Source of the DNA: Bacteroidales bacterium | GTDB lineage: Bacteria; Bacteroidota; Bacteroidia; Bacteroidales; Marinilabiliaceae | Length of the DNA stretch: 47,919 bases | Direction: 5' to 3' | Assembly: GCA_900766825.1 (NCBI GenBank) | Contig: CAAFWU010000033.1 | Coordinates: 1-47,919 of the forward strand | Shown: piece after piece, positions 7,553-16,151 of the stretch | Layout of the letters: every line of letters begins with the position of its first letter | Numbering within the stretch: the first letter of the stretch is position 1 | The notes under the pieces: generated by a model | Databases searched by the model: none | Seen by the model: only the letters and a program-made list of their open reading frames with translations | What the model was told of the DNA's origin: nothing | Position numbers and translations under genes: made by a program

Positions 7553-9532
7553 ATGAGCGAAGAAGAAAAGAGCAGTAACTCAGGAAGTTATACAGCGAGC
7601 AGCATTACCGTGCTGGAGGGTTTGGAGGCCGTAAGGAAACGCCCTTCAATGTACATAGGTGACATATCCGAGCGCGGATTGCACCACTTGGTGTATGAGG
7701 TTGTGGACAACTCGATCGATGAGGCTATGGCAGGCTACTGCACTCACATCGAGGTAACAATCAACCCCGATGAGTCCATAACTGTTCAAGATAACGGTCG
7801 TGGCATTCCTGTAGATATGCACGAAAAGGAGCATCGTTCTGCCCTCGAGGTGGTTATGACGGTTCTGCACGCTGGTGGCAAGTTCGACAAACAATCATAT
7901 AAGGTGTCGGGCGGTCTGCACGGTGTGGGCGTCTCTTGCGTCAATGCCCTCTCCGACCAAATGGATGTTGAAGTTCGTCGTGGCGGCAAACTTTATCGTC
8001 AGGAGTACTCTAAGGGCAAACCCTTGGCTCCTGTGGCTGAGGTTGGCACAGCCGATACCACTGGCACACGTGTGCACTTCCATCCCGATGGCACCATTTT
8101 CACCACCACAAATTACCACTATGCCATCTTGGCCAAGAGGTTGCGTCAGTTGGCCTTCCTCAACAAGGGCATCCGCATCACCATCGAAGACCTCCGCACC
8201 GTAGACGAAGAGGGCAACCCTCAGGAGACCAAGAAGGAGTCCTTCTACTCCGAAAACGGTTTGCGCGAGTTTGTCGAGTACATCAATGGCAACAACGAAA
8301 AACTCATCCCCGAGCCCATCTGCATCTCCAGCGACAAAGGTGCTGTGCCTGTAGACGTTGCATTGCTCTACAACAACTCTTTCTCCGAAAAAATCTACAG
8401 TTTCGTCAACAACATCGACACCTTCGAGGGCGGTACCCACCTCAACGGCTTCCGCCGCGGTCTTACCAAGACCCTTAAGGAGTGGGGTGCCAAGAACAAG
8501 ATGTTCGACAAACTGAAGTTCGAAATCGACCGTGAGGACTTCCGCGAAGGACTCACCGCCGTCATTTCCGTCAAGGTCATGGAACCTCAGTTCGAGGGGC
8601 AGACCAAGACCAAGTTGGGCAACAACGAAGCCGACAAAGCTGTGGCCGATGCCGTATCCGAGGCCATGGAAAACTACCTCGAGGAGCATCCTAAGGAGGC
8701 TAAGATGATTGTGGACAAGGTAATTCTTGCTGCCACAGCACGCATCGAGGCCCGCAAAGCACGCGAAACCGTGCAGCGTAAGGGTGCCATGCATGGCTTT
8801 AGCCTGCCTGGCAAGTTGGCCGATTGCTCCGACAAAGACCCTTCGGTTTGCGAACTCTTCCTGGTGGAGGGTGACTCCGCAGGCGGCTCTGCTAAAATGG
8901 GTCGCGACCGCCGACGTCAGGCCATTTTGCCTCTGCGCGGTAAGATCCTCAACGTAGAGAAAGCCATGTGGCACAAGGCCTTCGAAAGCGAGGAAATTAA
9001 GAACATCTACACCGCTCTGGGTGTTTCGGTTGGCACCGAAGACGACTCTAAAGCGCTGAACATAACCAAGTTGAGGTACTACAAGGTCATCATCATGACC
9101 GATGCCGATGTGGATGGAAGCCACATTGCAACTCTTATCCTCACCTTCTTCTTCCGCTACATGCGCGAACTCATCGATGGCGGCCATGTCTACATTGCCA
9201 CGCCTCCCCTCTACCTCTGCAAAAAGGGCAAAACAGAGCAATATTGCTGGACAGAAGATCAGCGTTTGGACTTCATTGCCAAGTACGGTAACGCCACCGA
9301 GGATAAGTCCGACAGCTCCGTGCACGTGCAGCGATACAAAGGTCTGGGTGAAATGAACCCCGACCAGCTCTACGACACCACCATGAACCCCGAGAAGCGT
9401 ACCCTCCGCCAAGTGAAGATCGAGGACGCCATTGAGGCCGACCGCATTTTTACAATGCTTATGGGCGATGAGGTTGAGCCACGCCGTGAGTTCATTGAGG
9501 CCAACGCAACCTACGCCAACGTTGATGCTTAA
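7553..9532 (+). CDS. gyrB: DNA gyrase subunit B
   Basis: GyrB supplies the ATPase of the A2B2 gyrase that introduces negative supercoils. The GHKL ATPase shows VVDNSIDEA (51-59), DNGRGIP (80-86) and GGLHGVGVSCVNALS (120-134). The TOPRIM domain shows EGDSAGG near 440 and DADVDGSHI near 516, and the end carries the RYKGLGEMNPDQL motif. At 659 residues it has no extra insertion of the kind seen in enterobacterial GyrB. The 214-base upstream gap contains a TAAATTTG at 7358-7365 with a TTTG only 15 bases upstream, so a promoter is possible but weak; nothing else was recognised there. Confidence 0.98.
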   Translation: MSEEEKSSNSGSYTASSITVLEGLEAVRKRPSMYIGDISERGLHHLVYEVVDNSIDEAMAGYCTHIEVTINPDESITVQDNGRGIPVDMHEKEHRSALEVVMTVLHAGGKFDKQSYKVSGGLHGVGVSCVNALSDQMDVEVRRGGKLYRQEYSKGKPLAPVAEVGTADTTGTRVHFHPDGTIFTTTNYHYAILAKRLRQLAFLNKGIRITIEDLRTVDEEGNPQETKKESFYSENGLREFVEYINGNNEKLIPEPICISSDKGAVPVDVALLYNNSFSEKIYSFVNNIDTFEGGTHLNGFRRGLTKTLKEWGAKNKMFDKLKFEIDREDFREGLTAVISVKVMEPQFEGQTKTKLGNNEADKAVADAVSEAMENYLEEHPKEAKMIVDKVILAATARIEARKARETVQRKGAMHGFSLPGKLADCSDKDPSVCELFLVEGDSAGGSAKMGRDRRRQAILPLRGKILNVEKAMWHKAFESEEIKNIYTALGVSVGTEDDSKALNITKLRYYKVIIMTDADVDGSHIATLILTFFFRYMRELIDGGHVYIATPPLYLCKKGKTEQYCWTEDQRLDFIAKYGNATEDKSDSSVHVQRYKGLGEMNPDQLYDTTMNPEKRTLRQVKIEDAIEADRIFTMLMGDEVEPRREFIEANATYANVDA

Positions 9533-9571
9533 TTGATTGCAGCCTACCACCGTGGTAGACCCAATAGTCAC

Positions 9572-9612
9572 AAAAAAACCGCTACTTGTGTTTTGCAGGT
9601 GGCGGTTTTTCC
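9572..9612 (+). terminator. Strong terminator after gyrB
   Basis: A 16-base arm at 9574-9589 pairs with 9595-9610 around a GTTTT loop, with a few wobble pairs. The 3' arm ends in a T-run and the 5' arm begins with an A-run, so it could also stop antisense transcripts. It separates gyrB from the importer operon. Confidence 0.9.
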
Positions 9613-9638
9613 ATTTTGAATTTTCAGACACCCTATTT

Positions 9639-10493
9639 ATGCATCGAATACCATATAATATTCTAAACTCTCTTCTTGTTTTCGCCCTTTTTCTGTCGAG
9701 TTTTCTGTCGACTACGTTGTCAGTCGAGGCACAACGAGTAGTTTCGCTTATGCCATCGGTCACCGTAGCCCTTGCTCAGATTGGGGCCGACGATGCTGTT
9801 GTGGGCCGAACAAGCTACTGCCCCAAGGCTACCAATGGAAAAACAGTGTTGGTGGGCGATGCCATGACCGTGAACATTGAAAGCATTGTGGCCCTAAGAC
9901 CCGATGTGGTTGTGGCATCGAACTTTACGAAGCAGGCCACCGTGGATAGGCTCAAGACCTTGGGCATAAAGGTGGTACAGTTGTCCACCCCTGCGGATTT
10001 TGATGATATGTGCAGTCAAGTGCAGATGCTTGCCAGTTTGGTGGGCAAGAGTGCCGAGGCTACAAAACATATTGATGACGAAAGAGTTAAGGTGACCGCA
10101 GCCCTCAAGCAGATAAGGCAAGTGCTGCAGCAAAAGGGCATGGTCCAGACCAAGGTCTATGTGCAAGTTGGCACCCGACCAGCGTTTGGTGCCACGCCCG
10201 ACTATTACTTGGGCAAGATGACCGCAGATTTGGGAATGACAAACGCCTTGGCTCTGGGCGAGGGCATGTGTTCTAAAGAGGAGGTGATGGCGCGCAACCC
10301 AAGCCTCATTATTGTTTCCTCCATGGGTGGCTTGGGCAAGGATGAGGCTGCCGAGTGGAGGCGTCTGCTAACCAAGAGCTGTGTGATGGTGATTGACGAA
10401 ACTGTCTTGGCCCAGCCCACGCCTCAGAATTATCGTGTTACTCTGGAGGCTATCTATGCCAATATGCTTAAGCCTCAGCAGGTTACACAATAG
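9639..10493 (+). CDS. Periplasmic binding protein of a BtuF-type ABC importer
   Basis: This is a solute-binding protein of the helical-backbone type used for vitamin B12, haem and siderophores. The ATG at 9639 gives a signal peptide (about residues 1-31, hydrophobic LLVFALFLSSFL core) followed by RVVSLMPSVTVAL, the usual first strand of the family. VVGRTSYCP and LRPDVVVAS follow as in BtuF-like proteins. The length of 284 residues is typical. It is followed by permease and ATPase genes and so is the first gene of an importer operon. Cobalamin or a cobamide is the likeliest cargo from family resemblance, but a haem or iron chelate cannot be excluded. No cobalamin riboswitch fits in the short gap behind the gyrB terminator. 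Confidence 0.85.
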   Translation: MHRIPYNILNSLLVFALFLSSFLSTTLSVEAQRVVSLMPSVTVALAQIGADDAVVGRTSYCPKATNGKTVLVGDAMTVNIESIVALRPDVVVASNFTKQATVDRLKTLGIKVVQLSTPADFDDMCSQVQMLASLVGKSAEATKHIDDERVKVTAALKQIRQVLQQKGMVQTKVYVQVGTRPAFGATPDYYLGKMTADLGMTNALALGEGMCSKEEVMARNPSLIIVSSMGGLGKDEAAEWRRLLTKSCVMVIDETVLAQPTPQNYRVTLEAIYANMLKPQQVTQ

Positions 10494-10529
10494 GGTAGGG
10501 GGTACGCTGGATAGTTGCAACTTTGGGTT

Positions 10530-11492
10530 ATGACTAAACGATTTTGGCTTACACTGCTGTTGGGTCTTGTAGCTTTGGGTGGCATCTCGTGGTGTTACCT
10601 CGCGCTGGGACTGCCCGACGATGTGGATATGGCACAAGTGATTGTAACAGAGCTTCGTATGCCTCGCTTGCTATGCGCTTTGGGCGTTGGTGGACTGCTG
10701 TCGATGGCGGGGGTGGTTATGCAGGCTCTGTTTCGGAACCCGCTTGTGGAGCCCTACACCATGGGGTTGTCGGGGGGCGCTGTGGTTGGCGTGGCACTCA
10801 CCTTCGCCACGGGACTGGTGGCGTTGCTCGGGGCTTTGGCCATGCCCATTGGGGCTATGGTGGGGGGCATGGTATCGGTGGCCATGGTGCTGAGCATCAG
10901 GCGGTTGGTGCACTCCGATGGGGGGGCTATGCTTATGTGCGGCATCATGGTTAGCTTTGTTTCTTCGGCGGTGACCACGATACTTCTGTCGCTTTCTGGG
11001 CGCGAGGAGATGGCACAGATTTTGGCATGGACCATAGGCTCTTTTGTGGGGACGGGCTGGGGGCTTTCGGTGGCTGTGGTCGTGGCGGCTGGGGTGGTTT
11101 GCTTGGCTTCGCCACTGGTGGGTAATGTGCTGAATGTGTTGTCGTTGGGGGACGAGGAGGCTCGGTCGTTGGGTGTGCCAGTGCGGTGGCTCGAGGGGAC
11201 TCTTTTTGTGGGCAGCGCGCTGCTGGCGGGGTTGGCGGTGTCGGCCTCGGGGCTTGTGGCTTTTGTGGGCATGGCGGTGCCTCACTTTATACGTTCGGCG
11301 GTGGGGGCTGACAATAGGTTGGTTCTGCCGCTCTCGGGCTTGGTGGGGGCTGCCTTTGTGGCTGGCTGCGACCTGGTGGCCAAGAGCATTGTGGCGCCTC
11401 TGGAGCTGCCCGTGGGGGCCATAACATCGGCGGTGGGGGGCGTGGCTTTTATTTATGTTCTTATAGGATGGCGCAGGAATCGACTGAATTAG
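10530..11492 (+). CDS. FecCD/BtuC-family ABC permease
   Basis: This 320-residue protein has about ten hydrophobic helices and the family landmarks RMPRLL near 48, a GVVMQALFRNPLVEPYTMG segment near 65-85, and the LGV-(10)-G-A-L-x-V coupling region with FVGMAVPHFIR near 250. It forms the membrane channel for the cargo delivered by the gene at 9639. The ATG at 10530 is preferred over an upstream TTG at 10515. Its coding strand is very G-rich, with many runs of four to seven G, including G7 at 10920-10926. Its end overlaps the start of the ATPase gene by 25 bases. Confidence 0.93.
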   Translation: MTKRFWLTLLLGLVALGGISWCYLALGLPDDVDMAQVIVTELRMPRLLCALGVGGLLSMAGVVMQALFRNPLVEPYTMGLSGGAVVGVALTFATGLVALLGALAMPIGAMVGGMVSVAMVLSIRRLVHSDGGAMLMCGIMVSFVSSAVTTILLSLSGREEMAQILAWTIGSFVGTGWGLSVAVVVAAGVVCLASPLVGNVLNVLSLGDEEARSLGVPVRWLEGTLFVGSALLAGLAVSASGLVAFVGMAVPHFIRSAVGADNRLVLPLSGLVGAAFVAGCDLVAKSIVAPLELPVGAITSAVGGVAFIYVLIGWRRNRLN

Positions 11493-12259
11493 TTGTAGTT
11501 GAGGGGCTTAGTCTGGGTTACGGGGCTGGACAATGGGTGCTGACGGACGTGAATATGCGTGTCCGCTCTGGCGAGGTGTGGGCAATCATTGGGCCTAATG
11601 GGGCTGGCAAGTCGTCGTTACTCAGGGCTCTGTTGGGGACTATGCCTACAGTTCGGGGCGGCGTTTCCATTTGCGGACGGTCGGCCGAGGGGTTGACTGT
11701 TGGGGAAAGGGCACGGCTGGTGGCGCATGTGTCGGCGCGGAGCATTGTTTCGGGAATGACTGTGGATCAGTTTGTTATGTTGGGGCGTACGCCTCATAGG
11801 TCACTATGGACAGTGGGGGACACGGCTGCCGATAGGGTCATGGTGCGGCAGGCTCTGGAGGCTGTGGGCATGGGGGAACTGGGGCATCGGGCGTTTGATG
11901 AGCTTAGTCAGGGTCAAGGGCAGCTGGTGCGTTTGGCACGTGCCATGGTTCAGGAACCTCGGCTGCTGCTGCTGGACGAACCTACGGCTAATCTCGACTT
12001 GGGAAATACGGAGCGTATGCTGGGGCTCATGAGGCATCTGGCACATAGTAATGGGGTGGGCGTTGTGGCTGTGCTGCACGACATTACATCGGCTGTTAAC
12101 TGGGCCGACCGTGTGGCTCTGGTGGCCAATGGGGGCATAACGCGGGTCTGGACCAACAAGGGCGAGGTGGAGGACGAGGTGTTGTCCCATGCCTATGGCG
12201 TTACGATTAGGAGCGTGTGGGCCGAGGATGGCACTCGCTGTTTCTATGTGGGAGGATAA
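11468..12259 (+). CDS. ABC importer ATPase (BtuD/FecE type)
   Basis: The 263-residue ATPase carries Walker A GPNGAGKS (42-49), a Q-loop region near SARSIVSG, the signature LSQGQ, Walker B LLLLDEP with ATP-hydrolysing glutamate, and the switch histidine in AVLHDITSA. It closes an importer operon with the binding protein and the permease and overlaps the permease gene, so the two are probably translationally coupled. Proteins of this type energise uptake of B12, haem or siderophores from the periplasm. The gene continues the G-rich composition of the permease. No terminator is clear after it. Confidence 0.95.
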   Translation: MAQESTELVVVEGLSLGYGAGQWVLTDVNMRVRSGEVWAIIGPNGAGKSSLLRALLGTMPTVRGGVSICGRSAEGLTVGERARLVAHVSARSIVSGMTVDQFVMLGRTPHRSLWTVGDTAADRVMVRQALEAVGMGELGHRAFDELSQGQGQLVRLARAMVQEPRLLLLDEPTANLDLGNTERMLGLMRHLAHSNGVGVVAVLHDITSAVNWADRVALVANGGITRVWTNKGEVEDEVLSHAYGVTIRSVWAEDGTRCFYVGG

Positions 12260-12368
12260 CAAGGGCTGAAGGAAGGTCAATATATGGTAGAAAATGGACC
12301 AAAGGTTGTCAAAATGGGAAAATATCTAAATAAAGTGCGATATTATGGCAAAAAGATTTAAGTCCTTT

Positions 12369-12398
12369 TTTGATTTCCGCCCAAAACTAATACCTTTG
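12369..12398 (+). promoter_or_regulatory. Promoter for the TPR membrane protein gene
   Basis: TTTG at 12369-12372 and TACCTTTG at 12391-12398 are separated by 18 bases and fit the Bacteroidota -33/-7 consensus. The gene starts 50 bases downstream. Confidence 0.75.
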
Positions 12399-12447
12399 TA
12401 CCCCGAAAACTTTTTGAATACATACCTATAATAGAACATAAAATACA

Positions 12448-13137
12448 ATGTCAAAAGAGACCGAAGATAAGGACGCAATGAAGGTCGAAGAGGGCTTCAA
12501 CGATGTCCAGAATGCACTCGGCAAGGCCGAGCAGTTTCTTGAGGATCATCAGAAAGTAGTAGGATTTTCTGTTTTGGCCGTGGTTGCTGTTGTTGCAATT
12601 GTTTGGCTGTTCCGCTCTTACTACATTCAACCTCGCGAGGCCGAGGCGCAGAAGGAGATGTTTGCTGCACAGTACTACTTTGAGGCCGATAGCTTCAAGT
12701 TGGCACTCGAGGGCAATGGTCTCAACTCTGGCTTCCTGAACGTGATCGATGAGTACTCCTCCACCAAGGCTGGCGAATTGGCTACCTACTATGCTGGCGT
12801 TTGCTACTTGCGTCTCGGCGAGTTCGAGAATGCTAAAAAGTATCTGTCGGACTATTCTGGCGACGATGAGTACATCAGCACTTTTGCAATTGGTCTTGTC
12901 GGCGATGCCGAGGCTGAGCTTGGCAACGATGAGGCTGCCATCAAGCAGTATAAGAAAGTTGCCGACAAAGGCAATAAGGTAACTGCCCCCATCTTCTTGC
13001 AAAAACTCGGTGCCATGTACGAGAAGCAAGGCAATGCAGCTGAAGCTAAGGCCGCCTATGCCAAAATTAAGGAGCTCTATCCCAATAGCATAAGCTCGCA
13101 GCAGAGCAGTAAATACGAGCAGTCCGTCAAGGAGTAG
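12448..13137 (+). CDS. Membrane-anchored tetratricopeptide repeat protein
   Basis: The 229-residue protein has a charged cytoplasmic N-terminus, a single membrane helix at about 37-55, and a C-terminal TPR-like region (residues ~60-225) with repeated alanine/tyrosine-rich helices such as AGVCYLRLGEFENAKKYL and LGAMYEKQGNAAEAKAAYAKI. The topology resembles YfgM, a SecYEG-associated protein, so a role as a periplasmic chaperone-like adaptor is possible but not shown. It has its own promoter at 12369 and terminator at 13157 and so is monocistronic. I recall genes of this kind next to ribH in other Bacteroidales. Confidence 0.85.
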   Translation: MSKETEDKDAMKVEEGFNDVQNALGKAEQFLEDHQKVVGFSVLAVVAVVAIVWLFRSYYIQPREAEAQKEMFAAQYYFEADSFKLALEGNGLNSGFLNVIDEYSSTKAGELATYYAGVCYLRLGEFENAKKYLSDYSGDDEYISTFAIGLVGDAEAELGNDEAAIKQYKKVADKGNKVTAPIFLQKLGAMYEKQGNAAEAKAAYAKIKELYPNSISSQQSSKYEQSVKE

Positions 13138-13156
13138 CTTCGTTTTGCATTAGCAT

Positions 13157-13202
13157 AAAGCAAGGGTTATCTGGCACTTTGGCTGGGCAGCCCTTGCTTT
13201 TT
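13157..13202 (+). terminator. Terminator after the TPR protein gene
   Basis: The arms aaagcaaggg (13157-13166) and cccttgcttt (13191-13200) pair perfectly and lead into a T-run. The 24-base loop contains a smaller possible stem. Confidence 0.8.
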
Positions 13203-13245
13203 CCGTAGTATTTCTCAGAAACTTAACATCTAACATATTTTCCCA

Positions 13246-13734
13246 ATGGCCAGTAGCCTTAAAAACCTTTCCGACTACGACCCCAAACGAGTCCCTTCCG
13301 CCGAAGAGATGTCATTTGGCATCGTGGTTTCTGAGTGGAACAGCAATGTGACCGACAAGCTCCTCGAAGGGGCTGTTGAGGCTCTCATTAAGCATGGCGC
13401 TCAGAATAGCAACATCCACATCATGCATGTGCCTGGCAGTTTTGAACTTATTGCCGGTGCCCGAATCATGATGCGTCAGAACAAACCCGATGCCGTCATA
13501 TGCCTCGGCAGTGTCATCAGAGGTGATACCCCTCACTTCGACTATGTTTGTCAGGGCACAACCCATGGCATTGCCGAACTCAATCTGCAGTACGACATAC
13601 CATTCATCTTTGGTCTGCTCACCACCGACAACCTTCAGCAGGCTCAGGACCGCTGCGGTGGTCGCTTGGGCAACAAAGGCACCGAGTGTGCCGTTACCGC
13701 CATCAAAATGGTGGGTTTGAACAAAGAGGCTTAG
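13246..13734 (+). CDS. ribH: 6,7-dimethyl-8-ribityllumazine synthase
   Basis: RibH condenses 5-amino-6-ribitylamino-uracil with dihydroxybutanone phosphate, the step before riboflavin. The 162-residue protein shows the substrate site SEWNSNVTDKLLEGA (29-43), the VPGSFEL motif (63-69), the phosphate/catalytic segment GSVIRGDTPHFDYVC (87-101) and GLLTTDN (near 123). The length is normal. It is not beside other rib genes in this window. The gap before thrS holds a hairpin of G- and C-runs (13743-13778) without a T-run, which may be a weak terminator. Confidence 0.96.
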   Translation: MASSLKNLSDYDPKRVPSAEEMSFGIVVSEWNSNVTDKLLEGAVEALIKHGAQNSNIHIMHVPGSFELIAGARIMMRQNKPDAVICLGSVIRGDTPHFDYVCQGTTHGIAELNLQYDIPFIFGLLTTDNLQQAQDRCGGRLGNKGTECAVTAIKMVGLNKEA

Positions 13735-13883
13735 AACGTGTGAGGGGATTAGGAGGCGTTGTGTGTCCTCTCCCTCCCCCGCAAGGTTAGTGTCTTTGAC
13801 CAATTTTAGCAATTTGTGCCCAAAACCTACAGAAGTTAAGGCACATAGTGTTATATTCGCATAGCCAATTTCAATTTCTTATA

Positions 13884-15842
13884 ATGATTAAGATAACATT
13901 CCCAGACGGAAGCACTCGCGACTACGAGCAGGGTGTGACTGGCATGCAAATTGCCGAGTCCATAAGCCCAAAGCTCGCCAAGGAGGTGCTCTCCGCCAGC
14001 GTCAATGGTCAGTTGTACGACCTGATGCGACCCATCAATCAGGACAGCGAGGTTAAATTGCACAAATGGGACGACCCCGAAGGCAAAAAAGCTTTCTGGC
14101 ACTCCTCGGCACACCTCCTCGCCGAAGCTCTTCAGGCTCTCTATCCCAATATCAAGTTCGGTTTCGGTCCTGCCACTGAGAATGGTTTCTTCTATGATGT
14201 CGATCCAGGAGAAGGTGTCTCTATCAAAGATTCCGACCTGCCTGCCATCGAGAAAAAAATGGCAGAACTCGCCAAGCAAGACAACAAGTTTGTGCGTTGC
14301 GAGGTGTCGAAAGATGAGGCCGTTAAGATCTTTAGTCAGCACAATCAAGAACTTAAGGTAGAGCACATTGCCGACCTCGACGAGGGCTCCATCTCAACCT
14401 ATACACAGGGTTCGTTCACCGACCTCTGCGCTGGTCCTCATATTCCAAGTACTGGTCTCATTAAGGCCATCAAACTCACCAACATAGCTGGTGCCTATTG
14501 GCGTGGCGACGAAAAACGTCAGCAACTTACTCGCATCTATGGCGTCACCTTCCCCAAGCAGAAATTGCTCGACGAGTACTTAGTTCTGCTCGAAGAGGCC
14601 AAGAAACGCGACCACCGCAAGATTGGTAAGGAAATGAAACTCTTTACCTTCTCCGAGCGCGTGGGTGCTGGTCTGCCCCTCTGGCTGCCCGATGGCGCAC
14701 GTCTGCGCCGCCGTCTCGAGGAGTTCCTCCGCAACGTTCAGGAGAGCTACGGCTACATCCCCGTCATCACTCCCCACATCGGCAACAAGGCTCTCTACGT
14801 CACCTCGGGTCACTACGCTAAGTATGGCAAGGACAGCTTCCAGCCCATCCACACCCCAATCGAGGGCGAGGAGTATCTGCTCAAGCCTATGAACTGCCCT
14901 CACCACTGCGAAATCTACCGTTCCGAGCCACGCTCCTATCGCGACCTGCCTTTGCGCTACGCTGAGTTCGGCACCGTATACCGCTACGAGCAGAGTGGCG
15001 AGCTCCATGGTCTGACTCGCGTTCGTGGCTTTACTCAGGACGACTCCCACATCTTCGTTCGTCCCGACCAAATCAAGGAGGAGTTCGAGAAGGTTATGGA
15101 CATCATCCTCTACATCTTCAAGACCTTCAACTTCACTCAGTACACCACACAGGTTTCGCTCCGCGACCCCAATAATAAGGAGAAATATATTGGTTCCGAC
15201 GAAAACTGGCAGAAGGCCGAGGCTTCGATCATCGAGGCTTGTCAAGAGAAGGGCGTGCCCTTTGTTCAGAAGACTGGCGAGGCTGCTTTCTACGGACCCA
15301 AGCTCGACTTCATGGTCAAGGATGCCATTGGTCGCGAGTGGCAGTTGGGTACCATTCAGGTGGACTACAACTTGCCCGAACGTTTTGAACTGGAGTACGT
15401 TGGTGCCGACAACAAGACTCACCGTCCTGTCATGATCCACCGTGCACCCTTCGGCAGCTTGGAGCGCTTTGTGGCCGTGCTCATCGAGAACACAGCTGGA
15501 AAGTTCCCCTTGTGGCTCACTCCAAATCAGGCCATCGTGTTGCCCGTGAGCGAAAAGTTCAACGACTACGCCGAGCAAGTTAAACGTCAGCTCAACTTGG
15601 CAGGTGTCCGCACAACCATCGACAGCCGCAACGAAAAGATCGGTCGCAAGGTGCGCGACAACGAGCTCAAACGCATCCCCTACATGCTCATTGTTGGCGA
15701 AAAAGAGGTTGCCGAGGGTACCGTGAGCATACGTAAGCAAGGCGAGGGCGAAATGGGTACCAAGACCATTGCCGAGTTCGCTGCCTACATCAATGGCATT
15801 GTGGCTGAAATGCTTAGCAACACCATTAAGCCTAACGATTAG
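13884..15842 (+). CDS. thrS: Threonyl-tRNA synthetase
   Basis: This class II synthetase charges tRNA-Thr. The ATG at 13884 gives the usual start MIKITFPDGS and a 652-residue protein. Order of domains: TGS (1-62), the second N-terminal editing domain with HSSAHLLAEAL near 75-85 and the C-A-G-P-H-I motif near 190, the class II catalytic core with the zinc-cysteine motif MNCPHH near 335 and RGFTQDDSHIF near 385, and the C-terminal anticodon-binding domain from ~550 with the RKVRDNELKRIPY motif. Codon use is strongly biased to C-ending codons, in keeping with high expression. An upstream GTG at 13848 would add 12 residues that do not resemble the family. Confidence 0.98.
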   Translation: MIKITFPDGSTRDYEQGVTGMQIAESISPKLAKEVLSASVNGQLYDLMRPINQDSEVKLHKWDDPEGKKAFWHSSAHLLAEALQALYPNIKFGFGPATENGFFYDVDPGEGVSIKDSDLPAIEKKMAELAKQDNKFVRCEVSKDEAVKIFSQHNQELKVEHIADLDEGSISTYTQGSFTDLCAGPHIPSTGLIKAIKLTNIAGAYWRGDEKRQQLTRIYGVTFPKQKLLDEYLVLLEEAKKRDHRKIGKEMKLFTFSERVGAGLPLWLPDGARLRRRLEEFLRNVQESYGYIPVITPHIGNKALYVTSGHYAKYGKDSFQPIHTPIEGEEYLLKPMNCPHHCEIYRSEPRSYRDLPLRYAEFGTVYRYEQSGELHGLTRVRGFTQDDSHIFVRPDQIKEEFEKVMDIILYIFKTFNFTQYTTQVSLRDPNNKEKYIGSDENWQKAEASIIEACQEKGVPFVQKTGEAAFYGPKLDFMVKDAIGREWQLGTIQVDYNLPERFELEYVGADNKTHRPVMIHRAPFGSLERFVAVLIENTAGKFPLWLTPNQAIVLPVSEKFNDYAEQVKRQLNLAGVRTTIDSRNEKIGRKVRDNELKRIPYMLIVGEKEVAEGTVSIRKQGEGEMGTKTIAEFAAYINGIVAEMLSNTIKPND

Positions 15843-15929
15843 GTCCAGCAGCATACAGAACAAAAGGAAAGGGTAGGGCACCGACCCAACGTCTCCCTCC
15901 CCTCTCATTGTTCCATGCCAAAATAGAAC

Positions 15930-15972
15930 AATTGGCAGAGTCAATAAGCATTGGCTCTGCCAATTTGTTTTT
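15930..15972 (+). terminator. Terminator after thrS
   Basis: Perfect 11-base arms aattggcagag (15930-15940) and ctctgccaatt (15955-15965) are followed by TTGTTTTT. Confidence 0.9.
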
Positions 15973-16003
15973 GCAAAAGCTGATGCACTTTGGTCCAAAA
16001 ACA

Positions 16004-16034
16004 TTTGCAGATTGCAAGCAAATGTATAACTTTG
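16004..16034 (+). promoter_or_regulatory. Promoter of the infC-rpmI-rplT operon
   Basis: TTTG (16004-16007) and TAACTTTG (16027-16034) are 19 bases apart. The transcript would have a leader of about 110 bases, which contains a small hairpin with perfect ccgtta/taacgg arms near 16068-16086. Confidence 0.8.
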
Positions 16035-16151
16035 CGTCAAAATAAGTTAAGTGCCTTCCGACACACCCGTTATGTCATGTAACGGTTATTAATAAGGAAA
16101 CTGAGCGTGTCCGAGTGCCAAGACTAAGAAATATAATTTTAAGAACACATA

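Noticed and set aside
9533..9638. Possible cobalamin riboswitch before the BtuF-like gene
   Set aside because: The gap is about 100 bases and is filled by the gyrB terminator; no B12-box was seen.
7895..9763. Long open frame on the minus strand opposite gyrB
   Set aside because: It is a shadow of gyrB codon bias: no family motif, and the + strand frame is an unmistakable GyrB.
10741..10800. G-quadruplex in the permease gene
   Set aside because: G-runs are frequent, but four properly spaced runs of three or more G could not be placed with confidence here.
14580..16040. 486-residue minus-strand frame opposite thrS
   Set aside because: It is complementary to thrS, runs into the terminator region and has no recognisable domain.
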